Assembly: GCF_002159665.1 (NCBI RefSeq)
Contig: NZ_NFJC01000020.1
Location: 1 to 53,031 of the forward strand
From: Desulfovibrio sp. An276
GTDB taxonomy: Bacteria; Desulfobacterota; Desulfovibrionia; Desulfovibrionales; Desulfovibrionaceae
Length of the DNA stretch: 53,031 bases
Direction: 5' to 3'
Shown: in pieces, positions 1-7,547 of the stretch
Numbering within the stretch: the stretch's first letter is position 1
Layout of the letters: each line of letters starts with the position of its first letter
The notes under the pieces: model-generated
The model's input: the letters and a program-made list of their open reading frames with translations, nothing else
Database searches by the model: none
What the model was told of the DNA's origin: nothing
Program-made: the position numbers and the translations under genes

Positions 1-145
1 GCAGTTGCGGTGGAGCGCCGCTCTCCGTCCTTAAGCAGTATATCGAATCCCAAAGAACTCCCAACTAAAGGCAAACTTGCCAAGCTAGGGGCGCCTTATA
101 TCCTCCCCCCTGAAGGGAGAAGTTTTACGGCGCGCTTGATAAAGA

Positions 146-189
146 AAGGGGATCCGCAAACATTTGCCTGCAGATCCCCTTCGTTTTTT
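146..189. terminator. Intrinsic terminator after the MucR-like gene
   Basis: A perfect 9-bp inverted repeat pairs AAGGGGATC (146-154) with GATCCCCTT (173-181). A T-run follows on the plus strand and a weaker T-rich stretch lies on the minus side. It is downstream of the minus-strand gene at 244-639 and may act in both directions. Confidence 0.7.
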
Positions 190-243
190 GCTGTGTCTGG
201 CAAAAGTAGCCAGCACAAGAAAAGTGATGCCGTCTTTCCGGCA

Positions 244-639
244 CTAGTCCATATTCTGGCCCCTGCGCTCCCACAGACGCATTTCCTGCATCTTCTTGCG
301 GCGCATGCGAACAAGACCCTTGGCGGTGAGGGAGACGTCCTTCTTCAGGCCCCACTTGGCCTTGTATTCCCTGGCGGTCAGGCCATGGGTCTTCAGATGA
401 CGGATGGTCATCACCTTGAACTTCTTGCCGCATTCAAGGCAGGTCACATAGGATTCGCCAATGGAACGCTTGGGATCCACAACAGGAGCAGTCGTGCTGC
501 CATCGCCCTCGATTGTGGCTTCAAGAGCATGGGCAACTTCGGACACGTAGCTTGCAACCTCGGCTGCAGTCATGGGACGGACACCCGCCTGTGCACGGGC
601 AATTTCCAGAGCCTGCTGCATGATATCCTGATTTGGCAT
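244..639 (-). CDS. MucR/Ros-family zinc-finger transcriptional regulator
   Basis: A 131-residue protein. The core has the Ros/MucR signature: CLECGKKFKVMTIRHLKTHG gives a C2H2-like finger, followed by LTAREYKAKWGL and a basic C-terminus. This family binds AT-rich DNA and controls surface and virulence genes in alphaproteobacteria; Desulfovibrionaceae typically carry several copies. An AAAGGAG ribosome site lies 6 bases before the ATG. It is monocistronic here and ends before a hairpin terminator. It is taken as a chromosomal gene because it lies outside the integrase end of the prophage. Its target is unknown. Confidence 0.85.
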   Translation of the reverse strand: MPNQDIMQQALEIARAQAGVRPMTAAEVASYVSEVAHALEATIEGDGSTTAPVVDPKRSIGESYVTCLECGKKFKVMTIRHLKTHGLTAREYKAKWGLKKDVSLTAKGLVRMRRKKMQEMRLWERRGQNMD

Positions 640-1060
640 AATAGCACTCCTTTTACGGTTGGAAGGTTATGAAGAAAAATTGCTGGCGAATAGTGTCACA
701 TGCCTTACATACTGTCAAGGAGCATTTTCTTTATCCCTGTTTTGCAGCCTCGGTCAGTCCAAGGAAAATGCATGGAACGAGAAGAAGCAAGAACTTCAAG
801 AAGAGTGAAAAAGCACTCTCAAGAAGACAGGTTCAAGCTTTGCCAAGTTCGCTCAGTTTTTTTTCGGAGTGCAGGGAAAAATGTGCAGAAAAGCCTGTCT
901 TTTTCAATGGCAAGCCCTGTATTGCAATTGTCGCATTCCGTTCAATGTGTAGTATATATGTGGCAGGGACCAAGGAAAGATCGCGCCAGAATCTTGCCTC
1001 GCAAATGGAAGGGCTTTCCTAGACATTTTTCCAAGCAGGTGTCAAGAGATCCCAAGGAAC
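640..1060. other. Intergenic region between MucR-like and SMP-30-like genes
   Basis: This is the upstream region of the minus-strand MucR-like gene and the downstream region of the SMP-30-like gene. No open frame here looks like a gene, and I see no RNA gene or convincing terminator. It should hold the mucR-like promoter. Confidence 0.5.
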
Positions 1061-2104
1061 TTACTTGGAATTCACAGGGTGGGAAAGGCCCGGCGCAAAG
1101 GCAGTTGCCTCGAAGATATGGGAGCCATCCACATGATTTGCGCGATCCGAGCCTGTGAGAATGAGCATCTTCCGGGAGCCTGGCTTGATGGCCATGCAGG
1201 TTGTGCGAATGTGGCGCTCCTTTTCGCGGCCTGGCAGGAGCACCTGGCCTATGGGAATGCCGTACTTGTTGAGGCAAAGGACGCGTCCCTGGCGCACAAT
1301 GCCGATGTAGAGGTTGCCGTCGCTGTCCACGCGCATGGAGTCGGGCCCTGGGCCAGTGAAATAATAGGCCACAAAGCTTCCCGTGGGCAGTGCCCTTGTG
1401 GGGCTTGCCAGCATGACAAGATGCAGGACGTTGCGGGCGAATTCCGTGACGTAGAGTGTCTTTCCGTCCGGCGAGAGGGCCACGCCGTTGGCCTTGGCGA
1501 GATGGGGAATGACAGGCGTTATGGCCTTGTAGTCGGGGCTTGCGTAGAAGGCGCCGCCAAGGGGCTCTGTGGCAGAACCCCTGAAGTCCGTGAAGTAGAA
1601 GCCGCCGTTCTTGTCAAAGCACAGATCGTTCGGGCGATAGCCAAGGGTAGGCGAGAGAATGGTCTCAAGTTTTCCGCTTGCAAGATCAAGGGCAAAGATG
1701 CCGCCTTCATCCTTGCCGCTTTTGTTGGCAACGACAAAGAGTCGTCCGTCCCTGTGAAAGGCAAGGCCGCTGGGCGCATAGCCATCCTGCATGGCGTAGA
1801 CTTCGGAGAGCTTTTTGTCCGCCCCAAGGCGCATGATGCGCTTGCCTGTCACATCGCAAAAGAGCAGGGAGCCATCCCTGTCAAAGACTGCGGCCTCAAG
1901 TATGCGGTTGTCGGTAGAAACGTCAAAGTAGAGCTTGCCCTTCTCGGTGACGAGATTCCTCTCTGCTGGAGGTATGGGCAGGGGACCGCGCACCTCGTCC
2001 GTGTACTCAAGGGCAGATGCCGGGGCAAGGAAGGGGAAATGGAAGGCAAGGGCGAAGACAAGGCAGAAAAGAACGCGCCCTGCGTGTCGAAGAGTCTGTT
2101 TCAT
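1061..2104 (-). CDS. Secreted SMP-30/gluconolactonase-like beta-propeller protein
   Basis: A 347-residue protein. Residues 1 to about 32 form a signal peptide: a basic start (MKQTLRHAGR), a hydrophobic core and an Ala-x-Ala site ending APASA. The mature part has propeller repeats with the SMP-30/LRE spacing, for example GYRPNDLCFDKNGGFYFTDF, ANGVALSPDGKTLYVTEF and DSMRVDSDGNLYIG. These match the metal-binding Asn and Asp positions of calcium-dependent lactonases. A periplasmic lactone hydrolase or binding protein is likely, but the substrate cannot be told. It stands alone as a chromosomal gene outside the prophage. Confidence 0.82.
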   Translation of the reverse strand: MKQTLRHAGRVLFCLVFALAFHFPFLAPASALEYTDEVRGPLPIPPAERNLVTEKGKLYFDVSTDNRILEAAVFDRDGSLLFCDVTGKRIMRLGADKKLSEVYAMQDGYAPSGLAFHRDGRLFVVANKSGKDEGGIFALDLASGKLETILSPTLGYRPNDLCFDKNGGFYFTDFRGSATEPLGGAFYASPDYKAITPVIPHLAKANGVALSPDGKTLYVTEFARNVLHLVMLASPTRALPTGSFVAYYFTGPGPDSMRVDSDGNLYIGIVRQGRVLCLNKYGIPIGQVLLPGREKERHIRTTCMAIKPGSRKMLILTGSDRANHVDGSHIFEATAFAPGLSHPVNSK

Positions 2105-2389
2105 ATGTGGTATTCGGCGCTATTGCCTTGCATGTGCACGGGGATTTGCGCCGCCTCCTTGTTTAAGGATCGCCTGGACTGGTTGTGTATCCGATCGGAA
2201 AACGTAAAGCAAGGATTGAACAGGGGAAAATGCTTGCAAATTTGAAAATATATCCTGCTTTTCTCGGGCCATGACAATGTATTTGTCAAAATATTACCTT
2301 TTTATGTCAGGAAATTTCCAAAATATATCAGAGTATGACACAAAAATAGCATTGGCTGTTTGTTTGAGTACAGCCTGTTTTTCCCGATA
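2105..2389. other. AT-rich intergenic region upstream of the SMP-30-like gene
   Basis: A stretch of lower G+C with no credible gene. It should contain the minus-strand promoter of the gene at 1061-2104 and the 3' end of the DUF4116 fragment transcript. Confidence 0.4.
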
Positions 2390-2824
2390 TCATGAAAACC
2401 ACGAGGGAGAGGAGGCTGCGGGGCAGGACTGGGTGGAAAAAAGCCCCTGGGCTTGCGCTGGCAAAACCCTTGCGCTCTGAACCCTTGCGTCCTGACCCCT
2501 TGCCCTTTGCGGGCTTTCCTGCCTTTTTGCGAGGTTTGCCCTTGCAGCCCTTGCCTCGGCGTCCAGGAAGGCCACTGCATCGGAACTTCCCTGTACGGCT
2601 GTGAGGGCAGCGCGGCGAACGATCTCGTCCCTGGCGTCTCCTGGAACGTCCCTGATGAGGCTTCCGTGGCCGTGCACTGCGGCAGAACAAATCTCCCTGT
2701 CGCGCCTGAACCTGTCCGGCACGTGACGATAGGCCCAGGGAAAGTTTTGCACAGCCTGTATGCACATGTCGCGCGTCTTCCAGGCATCCGGAACAAAGAT
2801 GAGGGCGCTTCCGCTTGTGCGCAT
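2390..2824 (-). pseudogene. DUF4116 protein, apparently N-terminally truncated
   Basis: The first 75 residues show the DUF4116 repeat: ALIFVPDAWKTRDMCIQAVQ followed by AYRHVPDRFRRDREICSAAV. In this family the unit runs as A-L-x-x-VP-x-x-x-K-T-x-x-x-C-x-x-A-V. The frame begins in mid-repeat and the codons before the ATG reach a stop within about 20 bases, next to the integrase gene. DUF4116 proteins are normally longer multi-repeat proteins. I infer that the 5' part was separated by prophage integration. The Ala/Arg-rich C-terminus is low complexity. A short intact gene cannot be excluded. Confidence 0.55.
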
Positions 2825-2870
2825 GGGCGATGTTTTTAAGCTATCTATCTGTGATTATTTGTTTTCTTGC
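2825..2870. other. Candidate left prophage attachment region (attL)
   Basis: The gap between the integrase stop (2855) and the truncated DUF4116 frame (2824) is only 30 bases and AT-rich. Integrases normally lie next to their attachment site, and the neighbouring gene looks broken here. No tRNA gene is seen. The core cannot be defined without the right junction. Confidence 0.4.
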
Positions 2871-3916
2871 TTAGATCCCGCACCAAGTTGCACCAATGGA
2901 TTTGCTTGTGCTGCCCGGCGCTGTTGTGCGGCTGCCACGACGCTGGCGTAGACCGACGCAGTGATACCTGCATTGGCGTGCCCGAGCTGCTTTGAGACAC
3001 CGGGAAGATCTGCGCCTGCGGCAAGTGCCATGGATGCGACAAGGTGTCGCATGGCATAGGGCGCTATCTTGACTCCCACCTTGACACAAACTTCTCGCCA
3101 ACGCCTTTTGAAACTCGGGTAATTTAGCTGTGCTGTACTCTTGCCATGGCAGACATATTTGCGGCCAACAGCCTTGTCTGTCTGATACCTTTCCCATGCT
3201 TCTGTCAGGTAGGATTCCGGCGGATACACAGTCTTGTCACGGTCTACCTTGGACATGTAAACCTTCACCGAACGGGTGTCCCAATCGAAAGCGGACCATT
3301 CCAGATTTACAAGCTCCTTGCCCGGCCTGAGACAGAGGGCCATACAGGTACGGCATGCCCACTGCATATAATCTGGAAGAGTTGTGTACACTGCCTGGAA
3401 ATCCCTGAAACTACCGTTCTTGTGGCGTACCTTGTCTTTGACTTTTACCCTGTACTTTCTCCAGGGGTCGAAAGGAATGAGGTCTTCAGACTCTGCCCAA
3501 GAGAGTACAGATTTCAAACAGCTGATATTTTCGTTGACGGTTATCCCTTTCTGGCCTCGCTCTAAAAGGCGAAACTTGAAGTTTTCCAAGTCACGCCTGT
3601 TCAGCTCAGTGCAGAATTTGTCAGCAAGAAACTCGGCAGGCCCTTCGGTGTGCTTGCCGTCCCGCTTTCTATCGTAGCCATTGACTAGAAAGGAATAGAT
3701 TTGTTTCCTGCGATCACAAAGATCATGAGTGCGGACATAGTCCACAACCGCAGCCCCTAATGTCAGCCGGGTTTCTTTTTGCCTGTCATACTGATTTTCG
3801 TCGTCAAACCTCCTTGCGTCTTCTTCGGTCTGAAAAGCGGCTTGCCGCCACTTGCCTGATACTATATCCTTGTACTTGACGATCCATCGGCCGTCATTTC
3901 TTTGACTCACACTCAT
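2855..3916 (-). CDS. int: Tyrosine recombinase (phage integrase)
   Basis: A 353-residue integrase. The N-terminal arm-binding region (about 1-50) is followed by a SAM-like core-binding domain (about 53-150) and a catalytic domain. Catalytic residues are visible: R197 in LRPGKEL, K223 in SKVDR, R290 in YAMRH, H313 in LGHAN and the nucleophile Y323 in SVYASV. The first His of the usual HxxR box is replaced by Tyr287. It directs site-specific integration and excision. Its ATG overlaps the stop of the preceding small gene (ATGA), so it ends a coupled leftward operon beside the presumed attL. Confidence 0.93.
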   Translation of the reverse strand: MSVSQRNDGRWIVKYKDIVSGKWRQAAFQTEEDARRFDDENQYDRQKETRLTLGAAVVDYVRTHDLCDRRKQIYSFLVNGYDRKRDGKHTEGPAEFLADKFCTELNRRDLENFKFRLLERGQKGITVNENISCLKSVLSWAESEDLIPFDPWRKYRVKVKDKVRHKNGSFRDFQAVYTTLPDYMQWACRTCMALCLRPGKELVNLEWSAFDWDTRSVKVYMSKVDRDKTVYPPESYLTEAWERYQTDKAVGRKYVCHGKSTAQLNYPSFKRRWREVCVKVGVKIAPYAMRHLVASMALAAGADLPGVSKQLGHANAGITASVYASVVAAAQQRRAAQANPLVQLGAGSKQENK

Positions 3917-4119
3917 ACGGATTTCCCTGTAAGTATGAGCCGCTCCCGTGTCTTGCGCTTTAGCATGGCACGGGGGCTTTTTCTACTGCCTGTGTCGCCT
4001 GGGGTTTTGCTCAACAGTTCTGCCCGGCGCAGGTCGAGAGCTGCCAGCTTCTTGGCAAGGACAAGGATCTTCTCTTCTAACAGTTTGAGTTCTGTTTGCT
4101 TATTGCTGTCTTCTGTCAT
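3913..4119 (-). CDS. Small coiled-coil protein upstream of the integrase
   Basis: A 68-residue protein starting MTEDSNKQTEL. I chose this internal ATG because it overlaps the stop of the upstream gene as ATGA. Residues about 8-35 form a Leu/Ala-rich helix (LEEKILVLAKKLAALDLRR), and the C-terminus is very basic. No helix-turn-helix is visible, so an excisionase role is only suggested by position. It overlaps the integrase start by 4 bases, implying translational coupling. Confidence 0.65.
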   Translation of the reverse strand: MTEDSNKQTELKLLEEKILVLAKKLAALDLRRAELLSKTPGDTGSRKSPRAMLKRKTRERLILTGKSV

Positions 4120-4397
4120 TGTGTCACCTCGCCTTGCTGGACAATGAGAACCAGAGCGTCGGAGGAGGAGAGAAAAAATTTGCATGCCCTGCGCACAGTC
4201 ATGGTACAGCGTCTCTTGCACTCATTCTTTTGCCAGTGGGCGCATGCCTCGCAAGTGACCGTGTAGGACAGCCACACGGAGCTGACGCCGAAATCTTTCA
4301 GCAGCTGGCCCATGAGAGCGCATAGGGCGGTCTGATTGAGAGGAGGGCGCAGGCCGTACAGGTCACATGCGTAGCGCAAGAGCATGTCATTGGTCAT
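4116..4397 (-). CDS. Cys-rich small phage protein
   Basis: A 93-residue protein starting MTNDMLLRYACDLYG, with the start chosen for its ATGA overlap with the upstream stop. A cysteine cluster, CEACAHWQKNECKRRC, then a further Cys about eight residues on, suggests metal binding. I do not recognise a family. It is the third gene from the end of the coupled chain leading to the integrase. Confidence 0.6.
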   Translation of the reverse strand: MTNDMLLRYACDLYGLRPPLNQTALCALMGQLLKDFGVSSVWLSYTVTCEACAHWQKNECKRRCTMTVRRACKFFLSSSDALVLIVQQGEVTQ

Positions 4398-4627
4398 CGC
4401 TTGTCCTGTTCCTTGTAGGCAAGTTTGCATTCATGGACGCAGCGCTTGTGCGCATCCCGTGCGCCTGCCTCGTTGTCTGCGTAGAGCCTGCGCACAGGGG
4501 CAACGGAACTGGCAGCCGTGCGGGGTAGGTAGATGGAGCTTGTCCAGCTGTCTGCCTTGTGCCGGACGGTGACGATCTCAAACTCGCCCACGGTGTCCCG
4601 CCACCTGACTTCATCGTGCATTCTCAT
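4394..4627 (-). CDS. Hypothetical small phage protein
   Basis: A 77-residue protein starting MRMHDEVRWRDTVGEF. Start and stop both form ATGA overlaps with the neighbouring genes. It has a beta-rich first half and a helical second half with a C-x-x-x-C pair (RCVHECKLAYKEQ). No function is assigned. The compact overlaps and lack of stops support a real gene. Confidence 0.6.
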   Translation of the reverse strand: MRMHDEVRWRDTVGEFEIVTVRHKADSWTSSIYLPRTAASSVAPVRRLYADNEAGARDAHKRCVHECKLAYKEQDKR

Positions 4628-4884
4628 CGCAGGTCCTCCGGCAAGATGAAGACAGACACGTGCCAGCAATGTTCCCTTGCGTGGTATGCGCCACCCAACC
4701 GACAGGGCTCCCCGAACAGTTTGCGACAGCTCGGATTACAAAGCTTGTCCTTCATGCCGTGTTTTTCTGCCCACTCCCAGGGACACAAGCCACCTGCCAG
4801 CCGTGCCATTTCATCGCACAGGGCAGACTTTTGTTTTTCCAGTTCTCGCACCTGTCTTTGCAGGGCAAACATTTTGTCTTCCAT
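4624..4884 (-). CDS. Hypothetical coiled-coil/Cys protein
   Basis: An 86-residue protein. Residues 1-30 form a charged coiled coil (FALQRQVRELEKQKSALCDE). The rest has spaced Cys and His (LCNPSCRKLFGEPC, then HAREHCWH) that could bind a metal. It opens the four-gene ATGA-coupled chain that ends in the integrase and is separated from the HU gene by a hairpin. Family not recognised. Confidence 0.6.
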   Translation of the reverse strand: MEDKMFALQRQVRELEKQKSALCDEMARLAGGLCPWEWAEKHGMKDKLCNPSCRKLFGEPCRLGGAYHAREHCWHVSVFILPEDLR

Positions 4885-4899
4885 GTTTCCCTCCGGGGA

Positions 4900-4949
4900 C
4901 CCGACCCCTGCGTTGCGGAGCAGCCGGTTACTGGGATGCAGGGGCCGGG
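4900..4949 (-). other. GC-rich intergenic hairpin
   Basis: CCCGACCCCTGC (4900-4911) pairs with GCAGGGGCCGGG (4938-4949), with one A-C mismatch. It lies between HU and the gene at 4624-4884. There is no T-run, so a role in mRNA stability or processing is more likely than termination. Confidence 0.5.
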
Positions 4950-4959
4950 TGATTTGTGT

Positions 4960-5235
4960 CTACTTGCTGTTTGCTGCCTCACGCAAGGCTTTGCCGGGCG
5001 TAAAGCGGACAACCTTGCAGGCGGGGATGTCTATTTCTTCCCCTGTCTGTGGGTTTCGTCCTTTGTGGGCGGGGCGGTCTACTACCTTGAATGTACCCAG
5101 TTCCATACTGATTGTCTTTTCGTCCTTGACTGCGGCAAGGATGGCCTGTGTAAAGCCTTTCAGAAATTTCCTTGTCTCTTCCGGCTTGACGCCCATATTA
5201 TTGGCAATCTTGTAAATCAACTCTCTTTGAATCAT
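4960..5235 (-). CDS. HU/IHF-family DNA-binding protein
   Basis: A 91-residue histone-like protein of usual family length. It has the N-terminal helical dimer region (KIANNMGVKPEETRKFLKGF), the strand ELGTFKVVDRPAHKGRNPQT carrying the DNA-inserting arm (GRNPQTGEEI), and the closing VRFTPGKALREAAN. It bends DNA as a dimer and may serve integration, replication or packaging. A GGAAGGAG ribosome site precedes the ATG. Its start lies inside the end of the methyltransferase gene (38-bp overlap), so the two are probably co-expressed. Confidence 0.92.
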   Translation of the reverse strand: MIQRELIYKIANNMGVKPEETRKFLKGFTQAILAAVKDEKTISMELGTFKVVDRPAHKGRNPQTGEEIDIPACKVVRFTPGKALREAANSK

Positions 5236-6115
5236 GTGCTTCTCCTTCCCCTGTCAGGGTGTAGTCAATGAATGCTTCTATGAATGCTTGCGCCTGGGGG
5301 ACGCAGAGAGCGTTGCCATAACCGCGCAGTTGCTCCACTGTGCCGGGTATCCCATGAGCCACCGGCAAAAATCCGGATTCAAGCGGACTTGGGAAAGGGC
5401 GTGCGATAGGTCTTCCATACCGCGGATCGTGTCCAGGAGTTGCGAGCCAACACGCAGCATCCCAAAATGTGCGAACACTACGGTCGATACCTGATCCAGT
5501 CTCGGCTTGCCGTCCTGTCGGAGTGCCTGCATGTAGGGCACATCCTTCCCCATCCGTGCCGTTGGCGTCGGCCATCCTTTCAACGTGAAAATCTTGTCCA
5601 GTCCGTCCGGATGCAAGGTCTGCAACCCAGTACAGCCTTTGTCTAATGTGCGGCGCGCCCGCGCTTGCTGCACAGGTAACAACCGCCCCGACGGCGTAGC
5701 CATCTGCTTCCAGGTTGTCGCATACAAGATCCAACCAGTGGAGCCCGTCACTGGATGCAACCTGCTCGCCAAAGACCGTGTGAGGGCGGCACTGGCTAAT
5801 GAGCCTGCGGAACTCAGGCCAAAGGTGTCGGCTGTCTGCAAAGCCTCGGCGCTTGCCTGCTGCACTGAAGGGCTGGCAGGGGCAAGAGCCGGTCCAGACG
5901 GGCCTTTCATCGGGCCATCCTGCTTGTCGCAGAGCGAGGGACCATCCACCAAGGCCTGCGAAGAAATGACACTGGGTAAACCCGGCAAGGTCGGCAGGTT
6001 GGACATCTGCGATACTCCTTTCATCCACTTCTCCCGGAGCGATGCAGCCGGCTTTGATTAGCTCCCGTAACCATGCCGCGGCAAAGGGGTCAATCTCATT
6101 GTAGTAGGCTGCCAT
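5198..6115 (-). CDS. dcm: DNA (cytosine-5) methyltransferase
   Basis: A 305-residue enzyme. The start MAAYYNEIDP (6115) is chosen because phage members of this family begin this way and it follows directly after the preceding stop. Motifs: FAGLGG (52-57, S-adenosylmethionine binding), PCQPF (79-83) with catalytic C80, GEQV (116-119, a variant of the ENV motif), RQRLYW (158-163) and YGNAL (266-270). It methylates cytosine at an unknown target and probably shields phage DNA from restriction. No cognate endonuclease lies beside it. A second gene is nested in another frame of the same strand. Confidence 0.92.
   Translation of the reverse strand: MAAYYNEIDPFAAAWLRELIKAGCIAPGEVDERSIADVQPADLAGFTQCHFFAGLGGWSLALRQAGWPDERPVWTGSCPCQPFSAAGKRRGFADSRHLWPEFRRLISQCRPHTVFGEQVASSDGLHWLDLVCDNLEADGYAVGAVVTCAASAGAPHIRQRLYWVADLASGRTGQDFHVERMADANGTDGEGCALHAGTPTGRQAETGSGIDRSVRTFWDAACWLATPGHDPRYGRPIARPFPSPLESGFLPVAHGIPGTVEQLRGYGNALCVPQAQAFIEAFIDYTLTGEGEAHDSKRVDLQDCQ
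5278..6006 (-). CDS. Protein of the dcm-overlapping family, nested out of frame
   Basis: A 242-residue frame on the same strand as the methyltransferase and almost wholly inside it. It has its own ribosome site, AAAGGAG, 8 bases before the ATG at 6006. From memory, phage proteins of this type start MSNLPxLP and carry a Ser/Ala-rich block (ASAALTRSLASRL), a TTWK...TPSGRL stretch, GWPTPTAR (144-151) and RLNPDFCRWLMGYP (208-221); all are present in order. Its function is unknown to me. That both frames keep family motifs argues that both are translated. Confidence 0.72.
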   Translation of the reverse strand: MSNLPTLPGLPSVISSQALVDGPSLCDKQDGPMKGPSGPALAPASPSVQQASAEALQTADTFGLSSAGSLASAALTRSLASRLHPVTGSTGWILYATTWKQMATPSGRLLPVQQARARRTLDKGCTGLQTLHPDGLDKIFTLKGWPTPTARMGKDVPYMQALRQDGKPRLDQVSTVVFAHFGMLRVGSQLLDTIRGMEDLSHALSQVRLNPDFCRWLMGYPAQWSNCAVMATLSASPRRKHS

Positions 6116-6119
6116 GACA

Positions 6120-6572
6120 TTAGCGGCGTGGCATTGCCCACCATGTGCGCATCCAATCCGGATCGGTGGCGTAGAAGTTGTTTCCGTCCACATCTGCGGA
6201 ATTGTACCTGTCCAAGTAGGAGGTTGTCCTTGTCAGTGTCCGGTTTAAGAAGCCGTAGAAGGCAGACAAGTCGGGCGCTCCCGGCTGTCCGGACAAGGCG
6301 GCTTCTGCCGGTCCTTCCCAGAGCACTTCACCCCATGCGTCCGGACGTGGGCAACCGATGCCCAGGGTGGGCACGTCCTTCAGCTTCTTCACCTTCACAA
6401 GGTACAAGCGCTGATCTTGGCTGTCCCATATGTTCAGCGCCGCTATGTCGCCAAACATTGCCTTTTGGACGGTCCCGCACTCTGTCTGGTAGCCCTTGTC
6501 CTGATAGGCAATGACAGGGGCAAGGCCGCCGTCTTCGCGGAACACAAGCAGCCTGTAGCCTGTGTTGCTCAT
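6120..6572 (-). CDS. Hypothetical phage protein
   Basis: A 150-residue protein starting MSNTGYRLLVFRED, with GGGAG 4 bases upstream; an alternative ATG at 6596 also has a plausible site. It has a compact alpha/beta-looking sequence with a Trp-rich end (PDWMRTWWAMP). No family recognised. It lies 4 bases from the methyltransferase start in the same leftward operon. Confidence 0.6.
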   Translation of the reverse strand: MSNTGYRLLVFREDGGLAPVIAYQDKGYQTECGTVQKAMFGDIAALNIWDSQDQRLYLVKVKKLKDVPTLGIGCPRPDAWGEVLWEGPAEAALSGQPGAPDLSAFYGFLNRTLTRTTSYLDRYNSADVDGNNFYATDPDWMRTWWAMPRR

Positions 6573-6604
6573 TGCGCTCCCGTTCAAAACTCTCATGTTT
6601 GCCT

Positions 6605-6808
6605 CTACAAATAGTCCTTTGCATCGTATTCCGCTTCTGTGCCCTCTGGAGCTTCCTCGCCTTCGACAGTGAAGGAAATCATGTCACCCAATTGGCCGTA
6701 GAACAGCTCTGTTGCTGCGTCCTTGGCTTCCTCTGGGCTGTCCGCCTTGATGCGGTAGCCCTGTTCAATCAGAGGGTCGGGGAGTACTGTCACGTTGTAG
6801 ACTGGCAT
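6605..6808 (-). CDS. Small acidic phage protein
   Basis: A 67-residue protein starting MPVYNVTVLPDP. The pattern (strand, then GYRIKADSPEEAKDAATELF, then an acidic tail) resembles small phage proteins in which an Asp/Glu-Ala helix follows a beta hairpin. No function is assigned. A longer frame reaches 6985, but that would run antisense-like into the next gene, so the internal start is preferred. Confidence 0.55.
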   Translation of the reverse strand: MPVYNVTVLPDPLIEQGYRIKADSPEEAKDAATELFYGQLGDMISFTVEGEEAPEGTEAEYDAKDYL

Positions 6809-6819
6809 TGCTCTGGCTC

Positions 6820-7107
6820 CTATTGCGTATTCCTGGGCTGTGGAACTTCTATCGTTGTAGACTTCTCTTGCGGCTCGCATTGCATTGGCTGCGGGCCGTT
6901 GGGTGTCCGCTCCCACATCTGTGTCAGGCCGCCTGCATTGTAGTAGGTGCTGCGGTAAAGCAGGTACTGATACCCGTTGATACATATCAAATCAAAATCT
7001 CTGTCACCTCTTATGGGACGGGTGTACAGCTCCCGTTGATCACTGCCCCCGTTGCAGCCCGTGACAAGCAAAGCCATGACTGCCAAGAGTAGAATTGCTT
7101 TGCGCAT
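6820..7107 (-). CDS. Small predicted lipoprotein
   Basis: A 95-residue protein with a lipoprotein signal: MRKAILLLAVMALLVTGC, with a lipobox ending VTGC at residue 18. The mature part (RDFDLICINGYQYLLYR) is short and has no recognised domain. Its ATG overlaps the preceding stop (TAATG). A lipoprotein among early phage genes could act at the cell surface, for example in superinfection exclusion, but that is only inference. Confidence 0.65.
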   Translation of the reverse strand: MRKAILLLAVMALLVTGCNGGSDQRELYTRPIRGDRDFDLICINGYQYLLYRSTYYNAGGLTQMWERTPNGPQPMQCEPQEKSTTIEVPQPRNTQ

Positions 7108-7496
7108 TATTGGTCCTTGTCCTGCGTGGTAACACTCTTCGGTTCCGGTTGTTTGTTCCAGGCTACAAGAGCGGCGGGGATGGTCTTTTCAGAGAGCCCA
7201 ACATGTTGGCAGCTCGCGCAACATACGAAGTATCCGCAAGGTCCTTTTAAAACAGTGAGGTAATCATCCTCTTCCCCTGTGTTTCCGCAGGAAGGACACT
7301 TCTTGGGAGGAATATTCTTTTTATACCATTCGTTTATTGAATTATTCCAAGCATCTGCAGGTTCATCATTAAAATCATAGTCAAAATTAAATCCGCAATT
7401 TGAACAAATTGTTTTGCATGTATCGCCTGGTTGCCATTCATAAGTCGTCGGCGTCTCCCCACAGATAGGGCAGGGGAGAATAAAAGGAAATTTCAT
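7107..7496 (-). CDS. Zinc-ribbon protein (Lar-like)
   Basis: A 129-residue protein starting MKFPFILPCPICG. GAGAGG precedes this ATG by 7 bases. It has repeated CxxC knuckles: CPICGETP, CSNCGFNF, CPSCGN and CCASC. The paired CPxCG and an AWNxx helix after each (AWNNSINEWY, AWNKQ) resemble restriction-alleviation Lar-type proteins of phages. Assignment to that family is tentative. It is coupled to the lipoprotein gene. Confidence 0.6.
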   Translation of the reverse strand: MKFPFILPCPICGETPTTYEWQPGDTCKTICSNCGFNFDYDFNDEPADAWNNSINEWYKKNIPPKKCPSCGNTGEEDDYLTVLKGPCGYFVCCASCQHVGLSEKTIPAALVAWNKQPEPKSVTTQDKDQ

Positions 7497-7547
7497 CGTC
7501 ATACCTCTCTGCGTGGTGACGTATGCGCAGCCCACGGGAGGGGGAAG

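Noticed and set aside
1079..2245. Long plus-strand open frame opposite the SMP-30-like gene
   Set aside because: It mirrors a minus-strand gene with a clear signal peptide and family motifs. Its composition looks like a shadow frame and it has no ribosome site.
2800..2900. tRNA attachment target at the left end
   Set aside because: I see no cloverleaf or T-loop sequence near the integrase; the neighbour is a protein-gene fragment.
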